The position numbers and the translations under genes were made by a program. Positions 8,182-17,020 of a stretch of DNA of 57,971 nucleotides are shown piece after piece. Within the stretch, counting starts at the first letter, position 1. Every line of letters begins with the position of its first letter. The notes beneath the pieces were generated by a model. It had not been told where the DNA came from. It searched no databases and saw only the letters and a list, made by a program, of their open reading frames with translations. Origin of the DNA: Clostridium sp. CAG:253 (lineage in GTDB: Bacteria > Bacillota > Clostridia > Lachnospirales > Lachnospiraceae); contig FR887267.1 in the NCBI GenBank assembly GCA_000436755.1, positions 1 to 57,971 of the forward strand. The letters are read 5' to 3'.

Positions 8182-9305
8182 GTAATTTGTACATACCATA
8201 TGGAAAACAATCAATAGATGAAAATGATATAAAGGCTGTTGTAGATGTTTTAAAATCAGATTTTATAACAACGGGACCAAAGATTGAGGAATTTGAAATA
8301 AAAGTTGCTGATTATGTAGGTGCAAAATATGCAGTTGCAATAGCAAATGGAACAGCGGCACTTCATGCGGCATGTTTTGCAGCGGGAATAGGTGAGGGAG
8401 ACGAAGTGATTACAACACCTATAACATTTGCGGCATCAGCTAATTGTGCATTATACTGTGGAGCAACACCTGTCTTTGCTGATATAGATAAGGAGAGTTA
8501 TAATATATCTCCAGCAGATATAAAAGAAAAAATAACAGATAAAACTAAAGCGATAATTGCGGTTCATTTTACCGGACAACCTTGTGAAATGGATGAAATA
8601 CATAAAATTGCTGCTGAAAATAATCTTATTGTTATTGAGGATGCAGCACACGCTCTTGGGGCTGACTATAAAGGCAAAAAAATTGGAAGTCTTTCGGATA
8701 TGACAACATTTAGTTTTCATCCAGTGAAACATATAACTACTGGAGAAGGTGGAATGATAGTAACAAACGATGAGAAGTTGTACGAAAGGCTTAAATTGTT
8801 TAGAACTCATGGAATAACAAGAGAAGAAAAATATCTTAGCAGAAATGATGGTCCATGGTATTATGAACAGATAGATTTAGGATACAATTACAGAATTACG
8901 GATATTCAATGTGCATTAGGTATTTCGCAGATGGATAAGCTTGATGATTTTGTGAAAAAAAGAAGAATGCTGGTAGAAAGATATAATAATGTATTTGAAG
9001 AGGTTTCGGAGATAGTTGTACCAAAGCAGGTTGAAGGATGTAATAACAGTTATCACCTATATGTTATTCAAGTGGAAAATAGGTTGGAAGTCTTTAATAA
9101 ATTAAGGACAGCAGGTATCGGAGTAAATGTACATTATATACCAGTGTATAAGCATCCATATTATCAGAAGAATGGTTATGCTGATGTAAAGTGTCCAAAT
9201 GCGGAAGAATACTATGAGCATTGTATAAGTTTACCGTTATATCCGAACTTAACAGTTAAAGAGCAGGATTATGTTATCGAAAAAGTTATAGAATCCGTTA
9301 AGTAA
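8178..9305 (+). CDS. pseC: UDP-4-keto-6-deoxy-AltNAc 4-aminotransferase
   Basis: A 375-residue PLP aminotransferase of the DegT/DnrJ/EryC1 family. Visible elements: ANGTAALHAAC near residue 57, EDAAHALGADYKG (PLP-ring Asp) near 156, and the PLP-lysine segment SFHPVKHITTGEGG near 181. The opening IPYGKQSIDENDI and the target preference GPKIEEFE are typical of PseC. It starts at GTG 8178, overlapping the previous stop by four bases. PseB, the dehydratase that makes its substrate, is not in the window. Confidence 0.88.
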   Translation: MSNLYIPYGKQSIDENDIKAVVDVLKSDFITTGPKIEEFEIKVADYVGAKYAVAIANGTAALHAACFAAGIGEGDEVITTPITFAASANCALYCGATPVFADIDKESYNISPADIKEKITDKTKAIIAVHFTGQPCEMDEIHKIAAENNLIVIEDAAHALGADYKGKKIGSLSDMTTFSFHPVKHITTGEGGMIVTNDEKLYERLKLFRTHGITREEKYLSRNDGPWYYEQIDLGYNYRITDIQCALGISQMDKLDDFVKKRRMLVERYNNVFEEVSEIVVPKQVEGCNNSYHLYVIQVENRLEVFNKLRTAGIGVNVHYIPVYKHPYYQKNGYADVKCPNAEEYYEHCISLPLYPNLTVKEQDYVIEKVIESVK

Positions 9306-9336
9306 AAGATAGTAATGGGAAATAAGAGAGGCAGAT

Positions 9337-10371
9337 ATGTTTTACATAAGAGCAGATGCAAATAATGAAATTGCAACAGGACATGTGATGCGTTGTATGT
9401 CAATAGCAGATGAGATGGAACAAAGCAATATTAAGGTTTGTTTTTTGACAGCAGATCATAATGCAGATGTGTTGATAAAAAAAAGAGGATTTGAAGTGAA
9501 ATGTCTTGATTCAGTATGGAACAATCTTGAAAATGAGATTTCAGAGGGAAAACTTATTACATTATTAAAAAATACTGATGACTTGGAAGGTATAATTGTT
9601 GATACATATTATGTAACTGAAAGTTATTTGCAGATACTTCATGATATATGTAAAACAATATATATTGATGATATATTTTCATTGAAAAGATATCCGGTAG
9701 ACATTCTTATAAATTATAATATATATGGTGAGGATTTAGATTATAAAAGCAGATGTTTACCTGATACTGAAATATTATTGGGAACAAAATATGTGCCTTT
9801 GAGAAAAGAATTCAAAAATATTGATAAAAAAATAAGAGAAAAAGTAAAAGCTGTATTTGTAAGTACCGGTGGAACAGATAATTATAACATTGCAGGGAAT
9901 CTGCTATGTGAAATATTTGAAAAGAAAGACAGTGAATTATCAAAATTAAATTTTCATGTTATATCCGGTGTAATGAATAAGAATATGCCATACTTATTGG
10001 AAATGGAAAAAAAATATAAGAATATAATTGTTTACCAGAATGTATCAGATATGTCTGAAATTATGATGAAATGCGATATTGCAGTAAGTGCATGTGGTTC
10101 GACAATGTATGAGCTTTGTGCTTGTGGATTACCTATAGTTACATATTCTTTTGCGGATAATCAAATGCCGGGTATACGAAAGTTTGCAGAAAAGGGAATT
10201 GCTTGTAATTGCGGTGATTTAAGAGATGATTTTGAGAAAGTAGTGAACGATATAGTAGATAAAATTGATAAAATGTGTACAGACAGGGCATATAGAAAAA
10301 AATATGTTAATATGTCTGGAAATATAGTTTGTAATAACGGTGTGAAAAAAATTGTTGATGAAATAATATAA
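9337..10371 (+). CDS. pseG: UDP-2,4-diacetamido-2,4,6-trideoxy-L-altropyranose hydrolase
   Basis: A 344-residue GT-B-like hydrolase that removes UDP from the Pse precursor before PseI acts. The opening FYIRADANNEIATGHVMRC (catalytic His in the GH motif) and the C-terminal nucleotide-binding stretch ACGSTMYELCACGLPIV (around residue 252) are diagnostic of PseG. It sits 31 bases after pseC with GAGAGG before the ATG. Order pseI-GNAT-pseC-pseG supports a pseudaminic rather than legionaminic route. Confidence 0.87.
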   Translation: MFYIRADANNEIATGHVMRCMSIADEMEQSNIKVCFLTADHNADVLIKKRGFEVKCLDSVWNNLENEISEGKLITLLKNTDDLEGIIVDTYYVTESYLQILHDICKTIYIDDIFSLKRYPVDILINYNIYGEDLDYKSRCLPDTEILLGTKYVPLRKEFKNIDKKIREKVKAVFVSTGGTDNYNIAGNLLCEIFEKKDSELSKLNFHVISGVMNKNMPYLLEMEKKYKNIIVYQNVSDMSEIMMKCDIAVSACGSTMYELCACGLPIVTYSFADNQMPGIRKFAEKGIACNCGDLRDDFEKVVNDIVDKIDKMCTDRAYRKKYVNMSGNIVCNNGVKKIVDEII

Positions 10372-10388
10372 ATGAAAGGAATTCATGT

Positions 10389-11162
10389 ATGAAAGCAGTA
10401 ATACTTGCAGGTGGTTTCGGAACAAGAATATCAGAGGAATCTTATTTGAAACCAAAGCCGATGATAGAAGTTGGAGAAAAACCAATTTTATGGCACATAA
10501 TGAAATTGTATTCTTATTATGGCATAAATGATTTTATAATATGTGCAGGTTATAAGCAGCATTTGATAAAGCAATGGTTTGCAGATTATTTTATTCACAA
10601 TAGTGATATTACCTTTGATTTTACTGATGGTCAGAAAATGCAGGTACATAATCAATATGCAGAACCATGGAAAGTTACTATTATAGATACTGGTTTAAAT
10701 ACAATGACGGGTGGCAGAATTAAACGAATACAGAAGTATGTAGACAATGAAACATTTTGTCTTACATATGGTGATGGAGTATCAGATGTAAATATAAATG
10801 AATTGATAAATTTTCATGAGAGTAAAAAAACAATTGCGACATTAACGACGATAAGACCAAGTGGAAGATTTGGAATTATAGATATGGAAGATGATCTTGC
10901 ATTGTCATTTAGAGAAAAAAGTCAGGAAGATACTGGTTGGGTTAATGGAGGATACATGGTTTTGGAACCGAAAGTATTTGATTATATTGTCGGTGATACA
11001 ACTACATTTGAACATGAACCTTTGGAAAAACTGGCATCGGAACGGCAGTTAAGCTGCTATAAACATTTCGGTTTTTGGCAATGCATGGATACAAAGCGTG
11101 ATAAGGATTTACTTGAAGATTTATGGCAGTCAAAAAAAGCACCGTGGAAACTTTGGCAGTAG
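10389..11162 (+). CDS. rfbF: Glucose-1-phosphate cytidylyltransferase
   Basis: A 257-residue nucleotidyltransferase making CDP-glucose from CTP and glucose-1-phosphate. The N-terminal signature LAGGFGTRISEES with PKPMIEVGEKPILWHIMK, and EPLEKLASERQLSCYKHFGFWQCMDT near the end, match RfbF/DdhA closely and at the normal length. It is the first of a three-gene block (rfbF-rfbG-rfbH) for CDP-4-keto-3,6-dideoxyhexose. The ATG follows GAAAGGAATTC. Confidence 0.92.
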   Translation: MKAVILAGGFGTRISEESYLKPKPMIEVGEKPILWHIMKLYSYYGINDFIICAGYKQHLIKQWFADYFIHNSDITFDFTDGQKMQVHNQYAEPWKVTIIDTGLNTMTGGRIKRIQKYVDNETFCLTYGDGVSDVNINELINFHESKKTIATLTTIRPSGRFGIIDMEDDLALSFREKSQEDTGWVNGGYMVLEPKVFDYIVGDTTTFEHEPLEKLASERQLSCYKHFGFWQCMDTKRDKDLLEDLWQSKKAPWKLWQ

Positions 11163-11180
11163 AAAGATATAGGATAGATT

Positions 11181-12242
11181 ATGAGTGATTTCTTTAAAAA
11201 TAAAAAAGTATTTATTACAGGTCATACGGGTTTTAAAGGTTCGTGGTTATGTGAAGTTTTATTAAGATTGAATGCTGATGTCGTAGGTTATGCAATTGAA
11301 CCACCGACAAAACCGGCATTGTTTGATAAGCTTGGATTGCATGAAAAAATCAAGGATTATCGTGGTGATATTCGTGATTTTGATAGTATATATAAAGTAG
11401 TTGAAAAAGAGCAGCCGGAGATAGTGATACACATGGCTGCTCAGCCAATAGTAAGAGAATCGTATAAAAATCCGTTATATACATATGAAACTAATGTTAT
11501 GGGAACAGCAAATATTTTGGAATGTATAAGAAAAACTTCATGTGTAAAATCATTTTTAAATGTAACTACAGACAAGGTTTATAAGAATAATGAATGGTCA
11601 TGGGGATATAGAGAGAATGATATTTTAGATGGATTTGACCCTTACTCTAACAGTAAATCATGTTCTGAACTTGTTACCAACAGTTATAAACAGTCATTTT
11701 TTGAAGAAAAGAGTATAGCGGTTTCTACAGCTCGTGCCGGAAATGTTATTGGTGGTGGAGATTTTGCAAAAGACAGGATTATTCCTGACTGCATAAGAGC
11801 AGTTAAAGAGGGTAGTGAAATTATTGTAAGAAATCCGTATTCCACAAGACCATATCAGCATGTGTTAGAGCCGCTATTTGCTTATTTGTTGATTATAAAA
11901 AAGCAGTATGAAGATATTAAGTATGCTGGAAATTATAATGTGGGACCGGATGAATGTGACTGTCTTTCCACAGGAGATTTAGTAAAGCTGTTTTGTGAAA
12001 AATGGAAAGATGGAGTATCGTGGAAAAATCAAAGCGATAACGGACCGCATGAAGCAGGATTTTTGAAACTTGACTGCTCAAAAATAAAAAGTACATTTGG
12101 ATGGAAAACTACATGGCATATAGAAAAAACAATGGAAAATATTTGTGAATGGTCAAAAGCCGATGTTGCAGGTTATGATATTGGAAGTATTACAGAAAAA
12201 CAGATTGATGAATTTTTAAGAGATATGACTTGGAAATTATAA
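11181..12242 (+). CDS. rfbG: CDP-glucose 4,6-dehydratase
   Basis: A 353-residue extended SDR that converts CDP-glucose to CDP-4-keto-6-deoxyglucose. It shows the NAD motif TGHTGFKGSW (residues 14-23), HMAAQPIVRESY, the catalytic region TTDKVYKN and the YxxxK pair in YSNSKSCSE, plus RAGNVIGGGD. Length and motifs match RfbG/DdhB. It lies 18 bases after rfbF and feeds RfbH. Confidence 0.92.
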   Translation: MSDFFKNKKVFITGHTGFKGSWLCEVLLRLNADVVGYAIEPPTKPALFDKLGLHEKIKDYRGDIRDFDSIYKVVEKEQPEIVIHMAAQPIVRESYKNPLYTYETNVMGTANILECIRKTSCVKSFLNVTTDKVYKNNEWSWGYRENDILDGFDPYSNSKSCSELVTNSYKQSFFEEKSIAVSTARAGNVIGGGDFAKDRIIPDCIRAVKEGSEIIVRNPYSTRPYQHVLEPLFAYLLIIKKQYEDIKYAGNYNVGPDECDCLSTGDLVKLFCEKWKDGVSWKNQSDNGPHEAGFLKLDCSKIKSTFGWKTTWHIEKTMENICEWSKADVAGYDIGSITEKQIDEFLRDMTWKL

Positions 12243-12291
12243 TAACAGTGATTATTGTTTTCAAAAAGTCATTTCAGATTGGAGAATAATT

Positions 12292-13629
12292 ATGTTCAAA
12301 GGAAAAACAGAAAGCGAAGCGAGAGATTATATATTAGATTTGGTTGCTGAATATTACAATGAGTATAAAATTCCAAAAGAATACAAAGATGGTGATAGGA
12401 TACCTTATGCGAGACGTGTTTTTGATGAAAAAGAAATGCAAAATCTTGTTGATAGTTCATTAGAATTTTGGCTTACATCAGGAAGATATACAAGACAGTT
12501 TGAAAAGGAAATGTCTGAATTTTTAGGTGTTAAATACTGCTCATTGGTAAATTCAGGATCTTCAGCAAATCTGCTTGCATTTATGGCACTCACATCGCCA
12601 TTACTTGGAGAAAGAGCTATAAAGCGTGGGGATGAGGTTATCACTGTAGCTGCCGGATTTCCGACAACAATATCGCCTATTATTCAGTATGGTGCAGTTC
12701 CGGTTTTTCTCGATGTAACTATACCAGGATATAATATTGATGTTACATTATTAGAAAAGGCATTATCAGATAAAACGAAAGCGGTTATGCTTGCACATAC
12801 ACTTGGAAATCCATTTGATTTAAAATATTTAAAAGACTTTTGTGACAAGAATGGTTTATGGCTCGTTGAGGATAATTGTGATGCGTTAGGTTCAAAATAT
12901 ACGATTGATGGAGAGGAAAAATATACCGGAACTATAGGAGATATAGGCACATCAAGTTTTTACCCACCGCATCATATGACAATGGGAGAAGGTGGTGCAG
13001 TTTACACTGATAATCCATTATTACATAAAATAGTTCGTTCGTTCAGAGATTGGGGAAGAGATTGTTCTTGTGAATCAGGGCAGGATAATAAGTGCGGTCA
13101 CAGGTATGATGGGCAGTATGGAGAGCTTCCTAAAGGTTATGATCACAAATATGTATATTCACATTTTGGATATAATTTAAAAGCTACAGATATGCAGGCT
13201 GCAATAGGATGCGCACAGCTTAAAAAAATTGATTTTTTCGCTGAGAGAAGAAGACACAATTATGATGTGTTATTTGAAGGTTTGAAAGATTGTCAGGATA
13301 AACTGATACTTCCAACACCGATAGAAAACTCAAAACCAAGTTGGTTTGGTTTTATAGTAACATGCATAGAAGAAAGTGACAGAAATAAGATTGTTCAGCA
13401 TTTAGAGAGTAAAGGAATTCAAACAAGAATGCTATTTGCAGGAAATATAGTAAAGCAGCCTTGCTTTGAAAGTATCCGTGAAGATAAAGATGCATATAGG
13501 GTGGTTGGAGAACTTGACAATACAGAGCGAATAATGAATAGTTCATTTTGGATTGGTGTTTATCCGGGAATGACAGATGATATGCTGGAGAAGATGGTAA
13601 GAGAGATAAGAGAGTGTATATTAGTTTAA
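12292..13629 (+). CDS. rfbH: CDP-6-deoxy-4-hexulose 3-dehydrase (E1)
   Basis: A 445-residue PMP-dependent, [2Fe-2S] enzyme that removes the C3 hydroxyl of CDP-4-keto-6-deoxyglucose. As in known E1 enzymes the PLP lysine is replaced by histidine: FYPPHHMTMGEGG with His at 227-228. Iron-sulfur cysteines are seen in DCSCESGQDNKCGHRYDG (around residues 257-268). The usual electron-transfer partner (RfbI/E3) is not present here and must come from elsewhere. It completes a CDP-3,6-dideoxy-4-ketohexose route together with rfbF and rfbG. Confidence 0.92.
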   Translation: MFKGKTESEARDYILDLVAEYYNEYKIPKEYKDGDRIPYARRVFDEKEMQNLVDSSLEFWLTSGRYTRQFEKEMSEFLGVKYCSLVNSGSSANLLAFMALTSPLLGERAIKRGDEVITVAAGFPTTISPIIQYGAVPVFLDVTIPGYNIDVTLLEKALSDKTKAVMLAHTLGNPFDLKYLKDFCDKNGLWLVEDNCDALGSKYTIDGEEKYTGTIGDIGTSSFYPPHHMTMGEGGAVYTDNPLLHKIVRSFRDWGRDCSCESGQDNKCGHRYDGQYGELPKGYDHKYVYSHFGYNLKATDMQAAIGCAQLKKIDFFAERRRHNYDVLFEGLKDCQDKLILPTPIENSKPSWFGFIVTCIEESDRNKIVQHLESKGIQTRMLFAGNIVKQPCFESIREDKDAYRVVGELDNTERIMNSSFWIGVYPGMTDDMLEKMVREIRECILV

Positions 13630-13641
13630 AGGAGATAATTG

Positions 13642-14757
13642 ATGAGAAGAATTGTATTGTTTGGTGCTGGCAGAGTTGGAATGCAAGCATTAAATATTAT
13701 AGGTGTGGAAAATATATTTTGCTTTTGTGATAATAATCCCAAATTGCACCATAAAAGAATTGATAAACTTGAAATATTGAATATGAAAGATATAAAATGT
13801 TATGATGAACTAAGTATTATAATTTGTGCAGATAAGCAAAAACAGAATATTATAATTGATAGTCTTGAAGAAAATGAGATATACGATTACATTCCATGGT
13901 CAGAAATATGTAATGAAGATATAAATATTTCATTATTACAAAATAAGAATTATATGCGCAAGATTAGGCATAATTATATAAAAAAAAGATTTAATGATTT
14001 GAAATTGCAAATTCAATATTTTAAGAGGCATACGGATATAAAAAATATAAAACCAGCAATAGGAAATCTAAGAGTTAAGCAGTTACTTGCAGTTAAATTT
14101 GCAACAAGTTTTATTGAATTTATTGGTTCGGACATAAAACCAATTTTATATGCAGGGACATTATTGGGATATATAAGACATAATGGTTTTATTCCTTGGG
14201 ATGATGATATGGATTTTTTACTTATTAGGGAAGAATATCAAATTCTAATAGAAAAATGTAAGAAATTAATTTTAAATAATAAGAATAGTAATTATATTTT
14301 TAATATGTATTATGATCATATAAATATATGTGGAAAAAACGAATTTTCAGGAATAGGTATAGATTTTTTTTCAATGGATTATTATAGTGATGATTATTTA
14401 TATAGTGATTTTAGAAAATATGTAAATGAAATAAATGAGAAACGAATAAAAATAATTGATACAAAAGAACAAATTGATTTTATAGAGAAACAAATGAGTT
14501 TAAATGGAAATATAGTATCAGAAAGTAAAAACTTATATTTTGGTTTAGATAATATGGATGTGTATATAAAACATGATTTAGGAAAGTGGATTCATAAAGA
14601 GGTTCTATTTCCAATTAAAAGAGTATATTTTGAAAATGAATTGTTTTATATACCAAATAAACCTGAGGAATTATTAAGCTATGTTTATGAGGATTATAGT
14701 GCATATCCAAATGATGTAGGATTATTGCCGCATAATTCTTTGGACTCCGAATATTAA
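13642..14757 (+). CDS. LicD-family phosphotransferase with N-terminal Rossmann-like domain
   Basis: A 371-residue protein in two parts. Residues 1-110 begin RRIVLFGAGRVGMQALNI, a dinucleotide-binding-like fold seen in front of other glycan enzymes. The LicD domain begins near 150 with the metal/nucleotide motif LYAGTLLGYIRHNGFIPWDDD. LicD proteins transfer a phosphodiester group, classically phosphocholine from CDP-choline, onto a glycan. The next gene encodes a plausible CDP-amino-alcohol synthase, so the two likely work together. ATG 13642 is used, with AAAGGAGAT upstream; TTG 13639 is less likely. Highly AT-rich. Confidence 0.82.
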   Translation: MRRIVLFGAGRVGMQALNIIGVENIFCFCDNNPKLHHKRIDKLEILNMKDIKCYDELSIIICADKQKQNIIIDSLEENEIYDYIPWSEICNEDINISLLQNKNYMRKIRHNYIKKRFNDLKLQIQYFKRHTDIKNIKPAIGNLRVKQLLAVKFATSFIEFIGSDIKPILYAGTLLGYIRHNGFIPWDDDMDFLLIREEYQILIEKCKKLILNNKNSNYIFNMYYDHINICGKNEFSGIGIDFFSMDYYSDDYLYSDFRKYVNEINEKRIKIIDTKEQIDFIEKQMSLNGNIVSESKNLYFGLDNMDVYIKHDLGKWIHKEVLFPIKRVYFENELFYIPNKPEELLSYVYEDYSAYPNDVGLLPHNSLDSEY

Positions 14758-14777
14758 AAAGAATTTGAGGTGAAAGT

Positions 14778-16604
14778 ATGCAGGGAATTATCTTAGCAGC
14801 AGGAATGGGAAAAAGATTACAGCGATTGACTGAAAATAATACTAAATGTATGGTTAAAGTTAATGAAATGACTATGATTGAGAGATGTCTTCGTATTTTA
14901 GATAAAAAACATTTGTCAAGGATTGTTATTGTAGTAGGGTATCAAGGAGAAAATTTAATTGATTTTATTGGAAAATTGAATATTTCTACACCTATATGTT
15001 ATATAAACAATACGATATATGATAAAACAAATAATATTTATTCACTTGCACTGGCGAAAGAGTATTTACGTAGTGATGATACGTTACTTTTAGAATCAGA
15101 TTTAGTGTTTGAAGAGAATATTATTGATGAATTATTAAGCGATAAGAGAGAAACGCTTGCTCTTGTGGACAAGTTTGAAAGTTGGATGGATGGTACATGT
15201 ATGGAGATTGATGATGACGATTGTATTGTTGATTTCATACCTGGCAAACATTTGAAATTTAGTGAAAAAGAAAAATATTATAAAACAGTTAATATATATA
15301 AATTCAGTAAACATTTTTCTGAAGATACTTATGTTCCGTTTTTATCAGCATATGAAAAGGCTATGGGTGAAAATGAATATTATGAATCAGTAATAAAACT
15401 TATTGCTATGTTGGAAACCAAAGAAATACGTGCAAAAAGATTGTGTGGACAAAAATGGTATGAAATTGATAATGCTCAGGATTTGGATATAGCAGAGTCT
15501 ATATTTGCAGATAATAAAGAAGAAAAATTCAGAAAGATTTCGGAAAGATATGGAGGATATTGGAGATATCCAAAAATGATTGATTTTTGTTATTTAGTAA
15601 ATCCATACTATCCTTCTGAAAAAATGATTGAAGAAATAAAGTCAAATTTTGAAATATTATTAACACAATACCCATCTGGAATGAGAGTAAATTCTTTGCT
15701 TGCTTCCAATAATTTTGGGATAAATGAGAATAATATTATTGTAGGAAATGGGGCAGCTGAACTTATAAAAGCAGTGATGGATAGAATTGAGGGAAAGATA
15801 GGCATTATATATCCGACTTTTCAGGAATATCCTAATAGATATGATAAAAAAGATATTGTTGCATTTAATGCGGAGGAAGTAAATGGTGATTTTAGATATA
15901 TGGAAGATGATGTTATAACTTATTTTAATGATAAGTGTATAGATAACTTAATCATAATAAACCCAGATAATCCTAGCGGGAATTATATTTCATATAACGG
16001 CTTATTAAAATTAATTGATTGGTGCAAGGATAAAAAAATTAAATTTATTTTAGATGAAAGTTTTGTAGATTTTGTTGAAATAGATGAAAAAGAAACAGAT
16101 TTGTCTAAACTGACTCTTTTAAAACAGGAGATACTGAACAGATATAAAGGGCTTTATGTTATAAAGAGTATATCAAAGTCATATGGCGTACCGGGATTGA
16201 GATTAGGTATAATGGCAAGTTCAGACTCAGATATGATATTTGAGCTAAAAAAGGATGTTGCTATATGGAATATAAATTCATTTGCTGAATTTTATCTGCA
16301 GATTGCTGAAAAATATAAGAAAGATTATATAGCAGCTATTGAAAAGTTTAGTGAAAGCAGGAGAAAGTTTATCATGGAACTTAAAGAAATATCCTGGATT
16401 AGAGTATTACCATCGCAGGCAAATTATGTAATGTGTGAACTTATTGATAAGAAAAGTGCTGAAATATGTGTGAATTTACTTGATAAAAATATTTTTATTA
16501 AGGATTTGTCTAAAAAAATTTGTAATGGAAAACAGTATATAAGAATTGCTATCAGAAAAGAATGTGAAAATAAAAAACTTATAGATGCCTTAAAAACAAT
16601 ATGA
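14778..16604 (+). CDS. Fused cytidylyltransferase (LicC-like) and PLP aminotransferase/decarboxylase (HisC/CobD-like)
   Basis: A 608-residue fusion. Residues 1-240 are a LicC-type nucleotidyltransferase (LAAGMGKRL, TKCMVKVNE, and the later EIDNAQDL). Residues 265-608 are a fold-type-I PLP domain (GNGAAELIK, NPDNPSGNY, DESFVDF, and the PLP lysine in SISKSYGVPGLRLG). CobD-like enzymes decarboxylate O-phospho-threonine or O-phospho-serine, and LicC-like enzymes charge a phospho-alcohol with CTP. One chain could therefore turn phosphoserine into phosphoethanolamine and then CDP-ethanolamine for the LicD protein. Domains are seen; the pathway is inferred. The PLP half could alternatively be an aminotransferase. 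Confidence 0.8.
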   Translation: MQGIILAAGMGKRLQRLTENNTKCMVKVNEMTMIERCLRILDKKHLSRIVIVVGYQGENLIDFIGKLNISTPICYINNTIYDKTNNIYSLALAKEYLRSDDTLLLESDLVFEENIIDELLSDKRETLALVDKFESWMDGTCMEIDDDDCIVDFIPGKHLKFSEKEKYYKTVNIYKFSKHFSEDTYVPFLSAYEKAMGENEYYESVIKLIAMLETKEIRAKRLCGQKWYEIDNAQDLDIAESIFADNKEEKFRKISERYGGYWRYPKMIDFCYLVNPYYPSEKMIEEIKSNFEILLTQYPSGMRVNSLLASNNFGINENNIIVGNGAAELIKAVMDRIEGKIGIIYPTFQEYPNRYDKKDIVAFNAEEVNGDFRYMEDDVITYFNDKCIDNLIIINPDNPSGNYISYNGLLKLIDWCKDKKIKFILDESFVDFVEIDEKETDLSKLTLLKQEILNRYKGLYVIKSISKSYGVPGLRLGIMASSDSDMIFELKKDVAIWNINSFAEFYLQIAEKYKKDYIAAIEKFSESRRKFIMELKEISWIRVLPSQANYVMCELIDKKSAEICVNLLDKNIFIKDLSKKICNGKQYIRIAIRKECENKKLIDALKTI

Positions 16605-16613
16605 GGAGAGGAT

Positions 16614-16790
16614 TTGGAAATATATTCAGGTTTGGAAGAGTTGGAGGAGAAGATTAGTTATTATTTGTCGCACAGAGACAAGTGTAGAAAAATTGCTGAT
16701 GCGGGTTACAAAAAGGCTGTCAAATATCATACATATCCGATGAGATTGCAGGAAATGTTTAAGTTGGCATATCATAAAAAGAACATTTAA
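16614..16790 (+). pseudogene. C-terminal remnant of a glycosyltransferase (CgeB/group 1-like)
   Basis: A 58-codon frame starting TTG after AGGAGAGGA. Its sequence (ISYYLSHRDKCRKIADAGYKKA, then KYHTYPMRLQEMF) is the usual C-terminal helix pair of CgeB-like or GT4-like glycosyltransferases, where this stretch follows the sugar-nucleotide fold. The catalytic portion is absent, so this looks like the tail of a deleted transferase. It is still open and well led by a ribosome site, so a short product could be made. Confidence 0.6.
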
Positions 16791-16827
16791 AATAAAAAAG
16801 GCGGAAGATGATTTTACAGGTGATTAT

Positions 16828-16866
16828 TGCCATACATGCATAATAAAAATTTATGTGTGTATGGCA
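16828..16866 (+). terminator. Hairpin ending the glycan operon
   Basis: Arms of 16 bases (16828-16843 and 16851-16866, two mismatches) around a 7-base loop, just after the glycosyltransferase tail. Only a loose T-rich tail follows, so termination is plausible rather than certain. Confidence 0.45.
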
Positions 16867-16899
16867 TTTGTAATATTATGAAAAAATACAAAATATATA

Positions 16900-16928
16900 T
16901 TGACGAACATATATTCATGTGATATTAT
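16900..16928 (+). promoter_or_regulatory. Sigma-70-type promoter of the Rpn gene
   Basis: TTGACG at 16900-16905 and TATTAT at 16923-16928 with a 17-base spacer. The layout and part of the spacer (ATTCATG) are shared with the promoter at 18069, suggesting common descent of the two control regions. Confidence 0.7.
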
Positions 16929-16941
16929 ATCTGCAACAAAG

Positions 16942-16955
16942 CGAACGATAGTTCG
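16942..16955 (+). promoter_or_regulatory. LexA/SOS-box-like operator
   Basis: CGAACGATAGTTCG fits the Gram-positive SOS box pattern CGAAC-N4-GTTYG with both half-sites intact. It lies 14 bases downstream of the -10, over the expected start of transcription, where a bound repressor would block the polymerase. Confidence 0.65.
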
Positions 16956-17020
16956 AATGGAAAGTACGGATGTTATTGCATTTTTATTATACATTATGTA
17001 TAATGATAGAAAGGATATAT

